Positions 35,294 through 45,071 of a stretch of DNA of 64,000 nucleotides are shown one piece after another. Numbering within the stretch: the first letter of the stretch is position 1; the number at the start of each line of letters is the position of its first letter. The notes under the pieces were generated by a model. The model was given only the letters and a program-made list of their open reading frames with translations, did not search any database and was not told the origin of the DNA. Source of the stretch: Clostridium sp. CM027 (lineage in GTDB: Bacteria; Bacillota; Clostridia; Clostridiales; Clostridiaceae); assembly GCF_024730565.1 (NCBI RefSeq), contig NZ_CP077725.1, positions 124,001 through 188,000 on the forward strand, given 5' to 3'. The translations under genes and the position numbers were made by a program.

Positions 35294-36340
35294 ATGGAAA
35301 TGGATGAAAGAAAAATTAAAATACTTCAGGCTATAATTACAGATTATATAAATAATGGTGAGCCTGTTGGATCCAGAACCATAGCTAAAAAGTACGATTT
35401 AGGTATTAGTCCAGCTACTATAAGAAATGAAATGTCAGACCTCGAAGAGCTGGGATATATAGAACAGTTGCATACATCATCTGGTAGAAAACCATCAGAT
35501 AAGGGTTATAGATTATATGTTGATAGACTTATGGAACTTACGAAATTATCCAATGAGGAAGAATATATGATCAAAAATCACCTTATTAATGCTGCTTTAT
35601 ATGAGGTTGATAAAATCGTTAAGCAAGCAACACAAATGCTTTCTCTTCTTACAAATCTTACATCTATAGTTAAGGCACCATCTGTTCAAAAGAGCTGTAT
35701 AAAATATATTCAGCTAATGAATCTAGATGCTGAGAGTATTTTGTTTGTAATTATTACAGACAGTGGTATCATCAAAAATAATGTTATTAAGATTAGAAAA
35801 CCTATTGGTAGTGATAGCATTGCAAAACTTAACAATATGCTTAATTTTAGATTGAGAAAGCTTACAATTGAGCAAATAAATTTAGAAGTTATTAATAATT
35901 TAAAAAGAGATTTAGCATTTTATCAAGAAATTTTTGATGGAATTATTCCAGCTCTATATGATAGTTTGTCTGGTGTTGAGACTTCAGAAGTATATATTCA
36001 GGGTGCTGCAAATATATTTAACTACCCAGAATATAACAATATTACTAAAGCTCGTGAGTTCTTAGTTTTAGTAGACAATAAAGAGAGTATAAATAGTTTA
36101 CTAGGAGTAGGGGACATTACAGGTAATATTACAATTAAAATTGGTGAAGAAAATTTTGTTGAATGTGCTCGCGAATGCAGCATTATAACAGCTGTTTATA
36201 GCGCGTCCGGAATACCGCTCGGATCTATTGGCGTTATAGGACCAACAAGAATACCTTATGGAAAAGTTATATCTGTACTAACTGGGATAGTTAAAGAATT
36301 AAATGATAATATAGCTCAAATTTATGATGATCATAGATAA
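35294..36340 (+). CDS. hrcA: Heat-inducible transcription repressor HrcA
   Basis: 348 residues: N-terminal winged helix (MEMDERKIKILQAIITDYIN, GEPVGSRTIAKKYDLGISPA) and a C-terminal GAF-like dimerisation domain. It represses genes with CIRCE elements and needs GroEL for folding. ATG 35294 follows AAGAGGTGAT; an upstream GTG/TTG frame overlaps CIRCE. First gene of hrcA-grpE-dnaK-dnaJ. Confidence 0.95.
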   Translation: MEMDERKIKILQAIITDYINNGEPVGSRTIAKKYDLGISPATIRNEMSDLEELGYIEQLHTSSGRKPSDKGYRLYVDRLMELTKLSNEEEYMIKNHLINAALYEVDKIVKQATQMLSLLTNLTSIVKAPSVQKSCIKYIQLMNLDAESILFVIITDSGIIKNNVIKIRKPIGSDSIAKLNNMLNFRLRKLTIEQINLEVINNLKRDLAFYQEIFDGIIPALYDSLSGVETSEVYIQGAANIFNYPEYNNITKAREFLVLVDNKESINSLLGVGDITGNITIKIGEENFVECARECSIITAVYSASGIPLGSIGVIGPTRIPYGKVISVLTGIVKELNDNIAQIYDDHR

Positions 36341-36390
36341 ATTTTAAAATTAAAAGATTTACTTTGAGCCAGAAATGGAGGGATGATTTA

Positions 36391-37056
36391 GTGAATACAA
36401 ATAATCAGGAAATTTTAAAAGAAGATTTAAAAGAAGAAAACACATCAATACCTAATAATGGGGCTTCAAGCTCAGTTGATGAAGCTGGCGAAAGTCAAAG
36501 CACTATGGAAGAGACAGAGGGTTCTATAGAGGAAACTGCAGAAGAAGCTGAAATAGTAGAAGAAGTTGAAGAACTTTTAGAAAGTGAAAAAGATATGAAA
36601 AAAAATAAGAAAAAATTAGAAGAAGAAAACATTAAATTACAGAGTGAGCTAGATGATTTTAAAGACAAATATTTAAGGACATCTGCTGAATATGAGAACT
36701 TTAGAAAAAGAACAGTAAAAGAGAAACATGGTATATACACAGATGCTTGCGCCGATGTTTTAAAAGAGGTTTTGCCAGTACTTGATAACTTAGAAAGAGC
36801 ACTTTCTGTTGAAGGAACTGGGGAAGATCTAAGAGTCGGTGTGGAGATGACGGTAAGACAATTTAATGATGCCTTTACTAAATTAGGGGTAGAAGAATTA
36901 GTCTCAGAAGGTGAATTTGACCCAAATCTTCATAATGCAGTAATGCATGTTGAAGATGAACAATATGGAACTAATGAAATAGTAGAAGTATTCCAAAAAG
37001 GTTATAAAAAAGATAACAAGGTATTAAGGCATAGTATGGTTAAAGTTGCAAATTAA
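36391..37056 (+). CDS. grpE: Nucleotide exchange factor GrpE
   Basis: 221 residues: an acidic, low-complexity N-terminus (about 1-70), a long coiled coil, and the beta-domain with LYE-type family motifs such as YENFRKRTVKEK and VLPVLDNLERAL, ending KGYKKDNKVLRHSMVKVAN. It releases ADP from DnaK. GTG 36391 fits GGAGGGATGA; an earlier TTG at 36364 lacks a ribosome site. Confidence 0.93.
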   Translation: MNTNNQEILKEDLKEENTSIPNNGASSSVDEAGESQSTMEETEGSIEETAEEAEIVEEVEELLESEKDMKKNKKKLEEENIKLQSELDDFKDKYLRTSAEYENFRKRTVKEKHGIYTDACADVLKEVLPVLDNLERALSVEGTGEDLRVGVEMTVRQFNDAFTKLGVEELVSEGEFDPNLHNAVMHVEDEQYGTNEIVEVFQKGYKKDNKVLRHSMVKVAN

Positions 37057-37113
37057 AGATTTGGATTATAAAAAAAATATTATAAAAAAATATTATAATA
37101 AAATATAAGAATT

Positions 37114-37133
37114 ATAACAATTATAATTGTTAT
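37114..37133. repeat. 20-bp palindrome before dnaK
   Basis: ATAACAATTA followed by TAATTGTTAT, a perfect palindrome 30 bases before dnaK. Could be an operator or a weak hairpin; no known factor assigned. Confidence 0.4.
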
Positions 37134-37164
37134 GGTCTAAAAGGAATATGAGGAGGAAATAATA

Positions 37165-39021
37165 ATGGGAAAAATTATAGGAATAGATTTAGGTACAACA
37201 AACTCATGTGTAGCAGTTATGGAGGGTGGAGAACCCGTAGTAATTTCTAATTCAGAGGGTGCAAGAACTACACCATCTGTAGTTTCATTCCAAGCTAATG
37301 GAGAAAGATTAGTAGGTCAAGTAGCAAAGAGGCAAGCAATTACAAACCCAGACAAAACAATAATGTCAATTAAAAGAGAAATGGGTTCCAATCATAAAGT
37401 AGATATTGATGGAAAATCACATACACCACAAGAAATTTCGGCGTATATTTTACAAAAAATAAAAGCTGATGCTGAGGCTTATTTAGGAGAAACAGTTACA
37501 GAAGCTGTAATAACTGTACCTGCTTATTTCAATGATAGCCAAAGACAAGCAACAAAAGACGCAGGAAAAATAGCTGGACTTGAAGTTAAAAGAATAATAA
37601 ATGAGCCAACAGCGGCAGCTCTAGCTTATGGTTTAGATAAAATGGATGTTAACCAAAAAATATTAGTATATGATTTAGGTGGCGGTACATTTGATGTATC
37701 TATATTAGAACTTGGTGATGGTTTATTCGAAGTAAAATCAACTAATGGTAACACTAAACTTGGTGGAGATGACTTTGACGAAAAGGTTATGAATCACATA
37801 GCCGACACTTTTAAAGCGGATAATGGAATAGATTTAAGAAATGATAAAATGGCACTTCAAAGATTAAAAGAAGCTGCTGAAAAAGCTAAAATTGAATTAT
37901 CATCATCAATGCAAACAAATGTTAATCTACCATTTATTACTGCAGATGCAACAGGTCCAAAGCATATAGATATAAATTTAACAAGAGCTAAGTTTAATGA
38001 GTTAACTCACGATTTAGTAAATGCTACAATAGAACCAATGAAAAAAGCACTTGCAGATGCAGGGTTATCACTTAATGAAATAGATAAAATTGTACTTGTA
38101 GGTGGTTCAACAAGAACACCAGCAGTTCAAGAAGCAGTTAAAAACTTTACTGGAAAAGATCCTTCAAAGGGAGTAAATCCAGATGAATGTGTAGCACTCG
38201 GTGCAGCAGTTCAAGCAGGAGTATTAAGTGGGGAAGTTAAAGATGTTTTACTTCTTGACGTAACTCCATTAACACTAGGAATTGAAACTCTAGGTGGAAT
38301 AGCTACTCCTTTAATTGAAAGAAATACTACAATCCCAGCTAAAAAGAGTCAAGTATTCTCAACAGCTGCAGATGGTCAAACATCAGTTGAAATTAACATT
38401 GTTCAAGGTGAGAGACAAATGGCTGCAGGTAACAAGACTTTAGGAAGAGTTACTCTTTCGGGAATTGCTGCAGCACCAAGAGGAATTCCACAAATAGAGG
38501 TTACTTTTGATATAGATGCTAACGGTATAGTCAATGTATCAGCTAAAGATAAAGGAACAGGAAAAGAAGCTAAGATAACAATTACAGCATCAACTAATTT
38601 AAGTGATGATGAAATTGATAAAGCAGTAAAAGAAGCAGAAAAATTTGCAGAAGAAGACAAAACTAGAAAAGAAGAAATTGAAGTTAAGAACAATGCAGAA
38701 CAGTTAGTATACCAAACTGAAAAAAGCTTAACTGAGCTTGGAGAAAAAGTAACAGAAGATGATAAAAAAGATATTGATGCTAAATTAGAAGCTCTTAAAA
38801 AAGTTAAAGACGGAGAAGATATAGAAGCTATTAAGAAATCTACTGAAGAATTAACTGAGGCTTTCTATGCAGTAACTACAAAAATATATCAAGCAGAAGC
38901 AGAAAAAGAGCAAGGAGCAAACCCAGGCGAAACTAACGCAGATGGAAATGATCATAAAGATGACAATGTAGTGGATGCTGACTTTAAAGTAGAAGAAGAT
39001 GAAAAAAAAGAAGATAAATAA
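37165..39021 (+). CDS. dnaK: Chaperone DnaK (Hsp70)
   Basis: 618 residues. ATPase motifs [17 protein letters not shown] at the N-terminus, [12 protein letters not shown] and [19 protein letters not shown], substrate-binding domain from about 385, and a charged C-terminus ending in acidic/lysine-rich tail. It lacks the extra loop found in Gram-negative ATPase domains. Works with DnaJ and GrpE encoded beside it. AGGAGGAAATAATA precedes ATG 37165. Confidence 0.98.
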   Translation: MGKIIGIDLGTTNSCVAVMEGGEPVVISNSEGARTTPSVVSFQANGERLVGQVAKRQAITNPDKTIMSIKREMGSNHKVDIDGKSHTPQEISAYILQKIKADAEAYLGETVTEAVITVPAYFNDSQRQATKDAGKIAGLEVKRIINEPTAAALAYGLDKMDVNQKILVYDLGGGTFDVSILELGDGLFEVKSTNGNTKLGGDDFDEKVMNHIADTFKADNGIDLRNDKMALQRLKEAAEKAKIELSSSMQTNVNLPFITADATGPKHIDINLTRAKFNELTHDLVNATIEPMKKALADAGLSLNEIDKIVLVGGSTRTPAVQEAVKNFTGKDPSKGVNPDECVALGAAVQAGVLSGEVKDVLLLDVTPLTLGIETLGGIATPLIERNTTIPAKKSQVFSTAADGQTSVEINIVQGERQMAAGNKTLGRVTLSGIAAAPRGIPQIEVTFDIDANGIVNVSAKDKGTGKEAKITITASTNLSDDEIDKAVKEAEKFAEEDKTRKEEIEVKNNAEQLVYQTEKSLTELGEKVTEDDKKDIDAKLEALKKVKDGEDIEAIKKSTEELTEAFYAVTTKIYQAEAEKEQGANPGETNADGNDHKDDNVVDADFKVEEDEKKEDK

Positions 39022-39037
39022 TTAGTAAAATCAATTT

Positions 39038-39076
39038 AAAATAAGGGATGGGTAACTACCCTTCCCTTATTTTAAT
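39038..39076 (+). terminator. Terminator after dnaK
   Basis: AAAATAAGGGA (39038-39048) pairs with TCCCTTATTTT (39063-39073), with an inner GGGT/ACCC pair. Confidence 0.75.
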
Positions 39077-39122
39077 GACATTTCAGGAGGAAAGACTCCC
39101 ACTTATATAAGTGGGAGTTAAA
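39072..39122 (+). repeat. Dispersed repeat copy 6 (module 2, with hairpin) after dnaK
   Basis: TTAATGACATTTCAGGAGGA, then AAGACTCCCACTTATATAAG and TGGGAGTTAA. The first 14 bases are shared with module 1; the rest forms a CTCCCACTTA/TAAGTGGGAG hairpin. Nearly the same sequence occurs at the end of recO (50702-50752). Confidence 0.85.
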
Positions 39123-39171
39123 TACCTTAACAAGAATAAAACTTAAGTGGGAGTAAAAATATCCCTATGAA

Positions 39172-39236
39172 GTCATTGATATGCAGCTCCGCAGGATATG
39201 ATTTAATGTACACAGCTCCGCAGGAGATGAGTTATG
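39172..39236 (+). repeat. Dispersed repeat copies 7 and 8 (module 1, tandem)
   Basis: GTCATTGATATGCAGCTCCG then CAGGATATGATTTAA, followed by ACACAGCTCCGCAGGAGATG and AGTTATG. Two consecutive module-1 copies sharing the CAGCTCCGCAGGA core. Confidence 0.75.
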
Positions 39237-39366
39237 TAAAGAAATATTAGCAATATGCATAGAAAAACTATATAATAGTGATGGTTAAATTATTTTAAGG
39301 ATTACTTTATATTAGAGATTAGTTTATAATATAGAAGTATATATATTTTAGGTGGTGAAAAGCTAG

Positions 39367-40491
39367 ATGTCAAAAAAAGATTATTATGAAACTCTTGGCA
39401 TAGAAAGAGGTGCCAGTGAGGAAGAAGTTAAGAAAGCTTTTAAAAAGGGTGCATTAAAGTATCATCCAGATAGAAATCCAGATAATAAAGCGGCGGAAGA
39501 CAAATTCAAAGAAATGAATGAAGCATACCAAGTTTTATCTGATTCAGAGAAAAGATCAAGATATGATCAATATGGTACAGCTGATGCAAATGGAGCAGGC
39601 TTTGAGGGTAGCTCTGATTTTTCAGGATTTGGTGGTTTTGGAGATATATTTGGCGACATATTTGGAGGTGGAGGATTCTCTTCAAGAAATCAGAATGGAC
39701 CTAAAAAAGGTGCAGATTTAGAATATAATCTAAACCTGCATTTTGAAGAGGCTGTTTTTGGGGTAGAAAAAGAGATATCCATTACAAGAAATGAAAAATG
39801 TGGGGATTGCAGTGGTAGTGGTGCTAAAGCCGGTACTTCGCCTAAAACATGTGATAAATGTGGGGGAGCTGGGCAGATAAAAGTACAGAGAAACACTGCC
39901 TTTGGAAGTTTTGCTAGCATGAGCACTTGTGATAAGTGTGGTGGCAAGGGTCAAATGATCTCTGAGCCATGTAAAACTTGTCATGGTTCTGGGAAACAGA
40001 GAAAAAATAAAAAAATTAAAATTGATGTTCCGGGTGGAGTTGATACTGGAAATGTTATGCCTCTAAGAGGTCAAGGGGAACAGGGTGAAAAGGGCGGCCC
40101 ATCAGGAGATTTATATATAAATATTAGAGTAGCTCCTCATAAAAGTTTTAAGAGGAATGGAACTGATATTCATATAGAATCTCATATAAGCTTTGGGTAT
40201 GCAGCTATGGGAACTGAAATTAAAGTGCCAACCGTTGATGGAGACGTTAAATACAAAGTACCAGGAGGAACACAATCTGGGACTGTATTTAGACTTAAGG
40301 GTAAGGGAATACCTAGAGTAAACGGACATGGAAGAGGCGATCAATACGTAAAGGTTATTGTTGATATTCCAAAAGCTATAAATGATAAGCAAAAGGAAGC
40401 TTTAAAATTGTTTATGGAAGCTAGTGGCGAGAATGTAGATTTTTTTGAAGAAAATAAAAAGTCTATTGTAGATAAAATATTTGGCAAATAA
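39367..40491 (+). CDS. dnaJ: Chaperone DnaJ (Hsp40)
   Basis: 374 residues: J domain with HPD (in [10 protein letters not shown]), Gly/Phe-rich linker (about 75-115), four CxxCxGxG zinc units ([32 protein letters not shown]) and the C-terminal substrate-binding domains. Delivers substrates to DnaK and stimulates its ATPase. GGTGGTG precedes ATG 39367. Confidence 0.98.
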   Translation: MSKKDYYETLGIERGASEEEVKKAFKKGALKYHPDRNPDNKAAEDKFKEMNEAYQVLSDSEKRSRYDQYGTADANGAGFEGSSDFSGFGGFGDIFGDIFGGGGFSSRNQNGPKKGADLEYNLNLHFEEAVFGVEKEISITRNEKCGDCSGSGAKAGTSPKTCDKCGGAGQIKVQRNTAFGSFASMSTCDKCGGKGQMISEPCKTCHGSGKQRKNKKIKIDVPGGVDTGNVMPLRGQGEQGEKGGPSGDLYINIRVAPHKSFKRNGTDIHIESHISFGYAAMGTEIKVPTVDGDVKYKVPGGTQSGTVFRLKGKGIPRVNGHGRGDQYVKVIVDIPKAINDKQKEALKLFMEASGENVDFFEENKKSIVDKIFGK

Positions 40492-40495
40492 TAAT

Positions 40496-40527
40496 AAAAA
40501 ACTCCGTTTTGTAAAACGGAGTTTTTT
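40496..40527 (+). terminator. Terminator after dnaJ
   Basis: 15-base perfect stem (40496-40510 with 40513-40527) with a T run. Confidence 0.9.
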
Positions 40528-40549
40528 ATTATAAATAAGGAGATTAATA

Positions 40550-41485
40550 ATGAATAAAGATTGGATTGAAGTAACTATAATAACAAGTAGTGAGGCTGTT
40601 GAAGCTGTATCTGCAATGCTATACAATACGGGAGTCGAAGGGGTCTCTATTTTAGATCCTTTAGATTTGATTTTTAGACGGGATCATACTACAGATTGGG
40701 ACTATTTTGATGAAACTATTATAGATACAAAGAGTGGTGTTGTAATTAAGGGATACTATAAAAAGGATGAAAAATTTGAAAAGCACTTAGAAGATATTAA
40801 AGCAGGGGTAAATAATTTGCCAAAGTGTGGATTAGACAAAGGTGTTGGATCTGTAACGGCAGAAAAAGTAAATGAAGAAGACTGGGAAAATAACTGGAAA
40901 AAGTATTATAAGCCAATAAAGGTAGGGGAAAAGATAGTTATAAAGCCTATATGGGAAGAATACAATAAAAAAACTGATGAAATAATTGTGGAACTAGATC
41001 CAGGTATGGCTTTTGGAACAGGATCTCATGAGACTACTAGAATGTGTATAAAGGCACTTGAGAGGCGCGTGGACGCTAACTCAACAGTTTTTGATATAGG
41101 AACAGGTTCTGGGATATTAGCTATTGCTGCGGCTAAGCTTGGGGCTAAGAAAGTCATAGGAGTTGATTTAGATCCAGTAGCAGTAGACTCTGCAAAACAA
41201 AATGTTAGCTACAATGATATAGGTAATATTGAAATATTATACGGAGACTTAATGGAAGTTGTTAAAGGAAAAGCGAATATAGTTATAGCTAATATAATGG
41301 CTGATATAATTATATTTTTGACGCAGCAAGTTAAGGCGTTTATTGTAGAAGGTGGATATTTTATATCTTCAGGGATAATTTTAAGTAAAAAAGATGATGT
41401 AATAAATAAGTTAACTGAGTGTGGCTTTAAAATTGAAGAAATAAATATAGAGGGTGAATGGGTTTGCATAGTTGCAAAGTTATAG
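40550..41485 (+). CDS. prmA: Ribosomal protein L11 methyltransferase
   Basis: 311 residues. N-terminal L11-recognition domain ([20 protein letters not shown]) and a Rossmann methyltransferase domain with [20 protein letters not shown] and NPPF-like segment NIMADII. Trimethylates L11. First gene of prmA-rsmE group, the usual order after dnaJ. Confidence 0.95.
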   Translation: MNKDWIEVTIITSSEAVEAVSAMLYNTGVEGVSILDPLDLIFRRDHTTDWDYFDETIIDTKSGVVIKGYYKKDEKFEKHLEDIKAGVNNLPKCGLDKGVGSVTAEKVNEEDWENNWKKYYKPIKVGEKIVIKPIWEEYNKKTDEIIVELDPGMAFGTGSHETTRMCIKALERRVDANSTVFDIGTGSGILAIAAAKLGAKKVIGVDLDPVAVDSAKQNVSYNDIGNIEILYGDLMEVVKGKANIVIANIMADIIIFLTQQVKAFIVEGGYFISSGIILSKKDDVINKLTECGFKIEEINIEGEWVCIVAKL

Positions 41486-41554
41486 CAAAATAAGGTGCAT
41501 GAAAATAGACCAGTATATTTATTTGAATGTACCAAGGCTTAAGGAGAATAAATA

Positions 41555-42307
41555 ATGCATAAATTTTTTGTATCAAAAGATAGTATAGATGGAAACAATG
41601 CTGTTATTGATGGTGAGGATGTAAAACATATATATAAGGTATTAAGGCTTCAAATCGGGGATAAGGTAAGTGTTAATAACTGTGAAGGTAAAGAATATGT
41701 AGGTGAAATAACCTTTATAGATAAAAAGGCAGTAAATATAAATTTATTAGAAGAAAATTCTATAAATAATGAAAGTCCTATTGAAGTACACTTATTTCAA
41801 GGTATGCCTAAATCAACAAAAATGGATTTAATAGTTCAAAAAAATACGGAACTTGGGGTTAAAGCAATAACACCTATAATTACAGAGAGAGTAGTAGTTA
41901 AAACTGATCTTAAGGAGTTTAAAAAGGTGGATAGATGGAATAGGATAGCACTAGAAGCCTGCAAGCAGTGCAAGAGAAGTCTGGTGCCTCAAATAAATGT
42001 TCCTATAGGGTTTGACAACTTATTACAAGAACTAAAGTACATGGATTTAGTAGTGGTTCCCTATGAAAATGAAGAAGGTTATGGTATAAAAAAATTAGTA
42101 GAAAATATGGAGAAAATACATATTAATAAAGTTGCTATTATAATAGGGCCAGAGGGTGGATTTGAAGAAAGTGAAATATTAAAACTTAAAGAAATAGGAG
42201 CAAGGATCGTTACTTTGGGACCGAGAATACTTAGAACTGAGACTGCAGGCTTTACATGTTTAAGCCTTATAATGTATGAACTGGGAGACTTGGGAGGGAA
42301 GGTGTAA
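41555..42307 (+). CDS. rsmE: 16S rRNA m3U1498 methyltransferase
   Basis: 250 residues: N-terminal PUA-like domain and a SPOUT knot with IIIGPEGGFEESEI and LGPRILRTETAGF at the SAM site. Methylates U1498 of 16S rRNA. AAGGAGAATAA precedes ATG 41555. Its stop overlaps the start codon of an mtaB remnant, so the two were once translationally coupled. Confidence 0.95.
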   Translation: MHKFFVSKDSIDGNNAVIDGEDVKHIYKVLRLQIGDKVSVNNCEGKEYVGEITFIDKKAVNINLLEENSINNESPIEVHLFQGMPKSTKMDLIVQKNTELGVKAITPIITERVVVKTDLKEFKKVDRWNRIALEACKQCKRSLVPQINVPIGFDNLLQELKYMDLVVVPYENEEGYGIKKLVENMEKIHINKVAIIIGPEGGFEESEILKLKEIGARIVTLGPRILRTETAGFTCLSLIMYELGDLGGKV

Positions 42308-42414
42308 TGAAAGTTGCAATCGCTACCTTAGGATGTACGGTAAATTAGTATGAATCAGAAGCAATGATAGGAAGTGCAAGAATTATAAAAATTTTGAGCA
42401 ATAAATATATGTAG
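42307..42414 (+). pseudogene. mtaB: mtaB remnant (tRNA t6A37 methylthiotransferase)
   Basis: The frame reads MKVAIATLGCTVN, a TAG stop, then YESEAMIG and unrelated sequence ending at TAG 42412. This is the MtaB N-terminus (family: MKVAxxTLGCKVNQYESEAM), with the Gln codon changed to an amber stop and more than 90 percent of the gene deleted. It lies between rsmE and the HIT gene, mtaB's conserved place. The 4-base stop/start overlap with rsmE is preserved. The first cluster cysteine is within the remnant; the radical SAM core is gone. Confidence 0.88.
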
Positions 42415-42478
42415 CAGGAGAAAAAAAAATTATGTTGAATACTATAATATAACTAAGGTTATGCAAGGAGGTGATTAT

Positions 42479-42829
42479 GTGGAAGAGGAAGATTGTATTT
42501 TTTGTAAAATAGTAAAAAAGCAAATCCCTTGTGAAATGGTTTATGAGGATGAAAAAGTTATAGGATTTAAGGACATAAGCCCTGAGGCACCAGTACATGT
42601 TATAATTATTCCAAAGCAGCATATTGCTGACTTAAATTGCTTAAAACAAGAGGAATCAGAAATAATAGGTCATATATTTATTGTCGCAAAGAAAATTGTA
42701 AAAATTCTAGGAATTGCTGATAGTGGATATAGAATTATAACTAATTGTGGAGAACAAGGGGGACAAACCGTTCAACATATACATTTTCATCTGTTGGGTG
42801 GAAGAATGCTTAAGTGGCCACCTGGTTAG
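42479..42829 (+). CDS. HIT family nucleotide hydrolase/transferase (HinT-like)
   Basis: 116 residues: DCIFCKIVKKQIPCEMVYED start and the histidine triad QHIHFHLLGG near the C-terminus. HinT-like proteins cleave nucleoside phosphoramidates; the Cys in DCIFC is typical of this branch. GTG 42479 follows AAGGAGGTGAT; the ATG at 42461 contains the ribosome site and is rejected. Lies between mtaB remnant and rpsU, as in other clostridia. Confidence 0.93.
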   Translation: MEEEDCIFCKIVKKQIPCEMVYEDEKVIGFKDISPEAPVHVIIIPKQHIADLNCLKQEESEIIGHIFIVAKKIVKILGIADSGYRIITNCGEQGGQTVQHIHFHLLGGRMLKWPPG

Positions 42830-42935
42830 CATATAAGGTTTATTCAAACAAATAATGAGGCGGTATTCTAATTTACTTTACAAAATGTTGAATTTTTAAA
42901 AGTATTTTATATATAACAAAACAGCAATGAAAATG

Positions 42936-42965
42936 TTGACATAATGTAAAAGTGTGTTGTATAAT
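42936..42965 (+). promoter_or_regulatory. Sigma-A promoter of rpsU
   Basis: TTGACA (42936-42941), 18 bases, TATAAT (42960-42965). The leader that follows can pair part of its AGCTAGCGG, next to the ribosome site, with CGCATTAGCT. Confidence 0.8.
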
Positions 42966-43037
42966 AAAAAATGTGCTATTTAGGCCCCGCATTAGCTGCT
43001 TTTAAATTGAATTGAGCTAGCGGAGGGAGGGATAATG

Positions 43038-43214
43038 ATGTCAGAAATTAAGGTTGGAGCAGACGAGACAATTGAGAATGCTTTAAGAAGGTTTAAGAAG
43101 AAGTGCGCAAGAAGTGGAGTGCTCGGAGAAGTAAGAAAAAGAGAACACTATGAAAAACCAAGCGTTAAGAAAAAGTTGAAATCAGAAGCTGCAAGAAAGA
43201 GAAAATTTAAATAA
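43038..43214 (+). CDS. rpsU: 30S ribosomal protein S21
   Basis: 58 residues, [20 protein letters not shown] then [20 protein letters not shown] and a basic C-terminus, the standard S21 of Firmicutes. Needed for initiation on 30S. ATG 43038 is chosen over ATG 43035 because of spacing to GGAGGGAGG. Below the usual ORF length cut-off. Followed by the decayed yqeY, its usual neighbour. Confidence 0.96.
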   Translation: MSEIKVGADETIENALRRFKKKCARSGVLGEVRKREHYEKPSVKKKLKSEAARKRKFK

Positions 43215-43225
43215 AATTTTTAAAA

Positions 43226-43414
43226 TGGAAACAGGCAATGTTAGAGTGCCTTCCTCAGCAGTTAACTAGATTAGAAATTATAGAGCTATTCAAAAAGGCA
43301 GTTGTGTAATTGGTGGATAATGGCATAAAATACATTGAAAAAATTATGTTTGCCTTATTGCTTAAAGTTATAAGTAATGCAGATGGTAAGCTTATTAGTG
43401 AAATAGTAAAATAG
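43226..43414 (+). pseudogene. yqeY: yqeY remnant (GatB/YqeY-domain protein)
   Basis: One frame reads WKQAMLECLPQQLTRLEIIE, LFKKAVV, a TAA stop, then LVDNGIKYIEKIMFALLLKV and ISNADGKLISEIVK before TAG. It aligns with the C-terminal half of YqeY (family: LLEYLPQQLTKEEI ... GKVM ... KVKGRADGKLVNEIVK). The N-terminal half is missing and there is one internal stop. Position directly after rpsU is the conserved yqeY locus. Confidence 0.88.
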
Positions 43415-43436
43415 TAAAATAGTATTTGAATAAATG

Positions 43437-43467
43437 AAAGACTCAGCGATTGCTGAGTCTTTTTTTT
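43437..43467 (+). terminator. Terminator after the rpsU/yqeY remnant
   Basis: AAAGACTCAGC (43437-43447) pairs with GCTGAGTCTTT (43452-43462), followed by T run. Confidence 0.9.
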
Positions 43468-43555
43468 ATTGAAAAAAATTATAAAATTTAAAAACTGTAA
43501 TTTGTTAGACTTTTTTTTCATAAATTTAATATGAAGTATTTTATGAGGTGAGTGT

Positions 43556-43840
43556 ATGGATAATAAATTTTATAAAACGAAAGAAATTATAGCAAGTAAG
43601 TTAGAATTGCCAAGAGATATCCTGTTAGATTTACCGAAAATAACTATTTTAGCTAACAGTGAAATAAATATAGAAAACCATAAGGGTGTAGTAATCTTTG
43701 AAGAAGAAGAAATAAAAATAAATTCCAATGTGGGTCCGATTTCGATATACGGTAAAAATTTTAAAATACTATTTATAGGGGGAAACACAATAACTTTGAG
43801 TGGCAACTTTAAGTCGGTTGTGTATGAAAGTCATGAATAA
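43556..43840 (+). CDS. yqfC: Sporulation protein YqfC
   Basis: 94 residues, the YabP/YqfC family: KLELPRDILLDLPKITILAN then ILFIGGNTITLSGNFKSVVY. In Bacillus yqfC-yqfD are sigma-E genes needed late in sporulation. GAGGTGAG precedes ATG 43556. CATAAATT at 43519-43526 could be a sigma-E -10 but I see no firm -35. Ends inside yqfD's start region. Confidence 0.93.
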   Translation: MDNKFYKTKEIIASKLELPRDILLDLPKITILANSEINIENHKGVVIFEEEEIKINSNVGPISIYGKNFKILFIGGNTITLSGNFKSVVYESHE

Positions 43841-44990
43841 TTTTAAAAAATATAAAAAAGGTAATATCACAATGGAAATACAATCATTAATGCCAGAAAA
43901 GTTTATAAATTTATTGTGGAGAAATGGTATTCAAGTTAAGAACATAAAAAAAATAAATATAACAACTGTAGTTTTAGAAGTGAGATTAAGCGACTATGGA
44001 GAGATTAGTAAAGTGGCAAAACGAACAGACACTAGAGTTAAAATTATAGTAAGGAGCGGAGCAGCATTTTTTTTAATAAAGTTAAGAAGTCGATCTGCAC
44101 TTCTACTCGGAGTAATCTTGTTTGGGAGCGTAATATATTATTTATCTACATTTGTATGGAATATAGAAATCAATACGGAAAATTATATAAGCCCATATGA
44201 ATTGCGTCAACAAATTAAAGGTTTTGGGATAAGACCAGGACTTAAAAAGAAAAATATAGATGTTTATGATATTGAAAATAAAATCACAAGAAGTAATGAT
44301 GAAATAATGTGGGTAAAAGCAAGGATTGACGGTGTTAAGCTAAAGGTTGATGTAATAGAAAGACAATCACCGCCTATTATAATTAGTAACCAAACACCCT
44401 GTAATTTAGTAGCAAGCAAACATGGTATGGTAGTTAGAGTATACACTACGGAAGGTACAGCCGTTGTAGAAGCCGGGAAAATGATACAAAAGGGGGAGCT
44501 GTTAGTTAAAGGAGAGCAGGGCAAGGAGGAAAATGTTTATCCTGTACATGCGAAGGGGGAAGTTATAGCAAAAACTTTTTACGAGGAGATTAAAGAAGTC
44601 CCATTAAACAATATATCAAAGGTTAAAACAGGAAACAGTATAAGCAATTTATATATTAAATTTGCAAATAAAAAAATTTATCTAAAAAATAACATAATTC
44701 CATATAGTAATTATGATAAAATAGAAAATAACAGTAAGTTTATAAAAAAAGAAATCTACTATGAAATTGAAGAAAAAAATATACCTGCGGATGAGGGTAA
44801 GGTAGTAGAGGGGATGTATTCTAATATTTTAAAAAATTTAGACAAAAGTGTAAAAATAATAGATAAAATTAAAGATGTAAAAAAGGAGAAAGATAAGTAT
44901 CTAATAAGAGTGGTGGTAGTTGCTGAAGAAAATATTGCTTCAGAAGGAGAAATAACACCCGAAAAAGTGAGTATACCCGAAAAAAAATAG
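43824..44990 (+). CDS. yqfD: Sporulation protein YqfD
   Basis: 388 residues. A cytoplasmic N-terminus with two small beta domains, one membrane helix (about 91-112, LLLGVILFGSVIYYLSTFVW) and a large external domain. Companion of YqfC. ATG 43824 or ATG 43833 both overlap the yqfC stop; no good ribosome site, so coupling is likely. In Bacillus phoH follows; here pgpH does. Confidence 0.92.
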   Translation: MKVMNNFKKYKKGNITMEIQSLMPEKFINLLWRNGIQVKNIKKINITTVVLEVRLSDYGEISKVAKRTDTRVKIIVRSGAAFFLIKLRSRSALLLGVILFGSVIYYLSTFVWNIEINTENYISPYELRQQIKGFGIRPGLKKKNIDVYDIENKITRSNDEIMWVKARIDGVKLKVDVIERQSPPIIISNQTPCNLVASKHGMVVRVYTTEGTAVVEAGKMIQKGELLVKGEQGKEENVYPVHAKGEVIAKTFYEEIKEVPLNNISKVKTGNSISNLYIKFANKKIYLKNNIIPYSNYDKIENNSKFIKKEIYYEIEEKNIPADEGKVVEGMYSNILKNLDKSVKIIDKIKDVKKEKDKYLIRVVVVAEENIASEGEITPEKVSIPEKK

Positions 44991-45071
44991 TGCATCTCAA
45001 AAAACATTAAACATTTAAGAAAGAAAATATGTTTTTATAGTTTACTCGAGAAGAAAAGGTGGGGATGGGAT

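Larger units (their letters stand above)
39022..39366 (+). other. dnaK-dnaJ intergenic region packed with repeats
   Basis: 345 bases. It holds the dnaK terminator, one module-2 repeat with hairpin, a stray second piece of the module-2 hairpin (AAGTGGGAGT at 39144-39153), two tandem module-1 copies and a putative dnaJ promoter (TATAAT at 39325-39330 with weak TTACTT at 39302-39307). Confidence 0.7.

Noticed and set aside
42477-42479. ATG as start of the HIT gene
   Set aside because: Out of frame with the conserved protein; GTG 42479 is in frame and well spaced.
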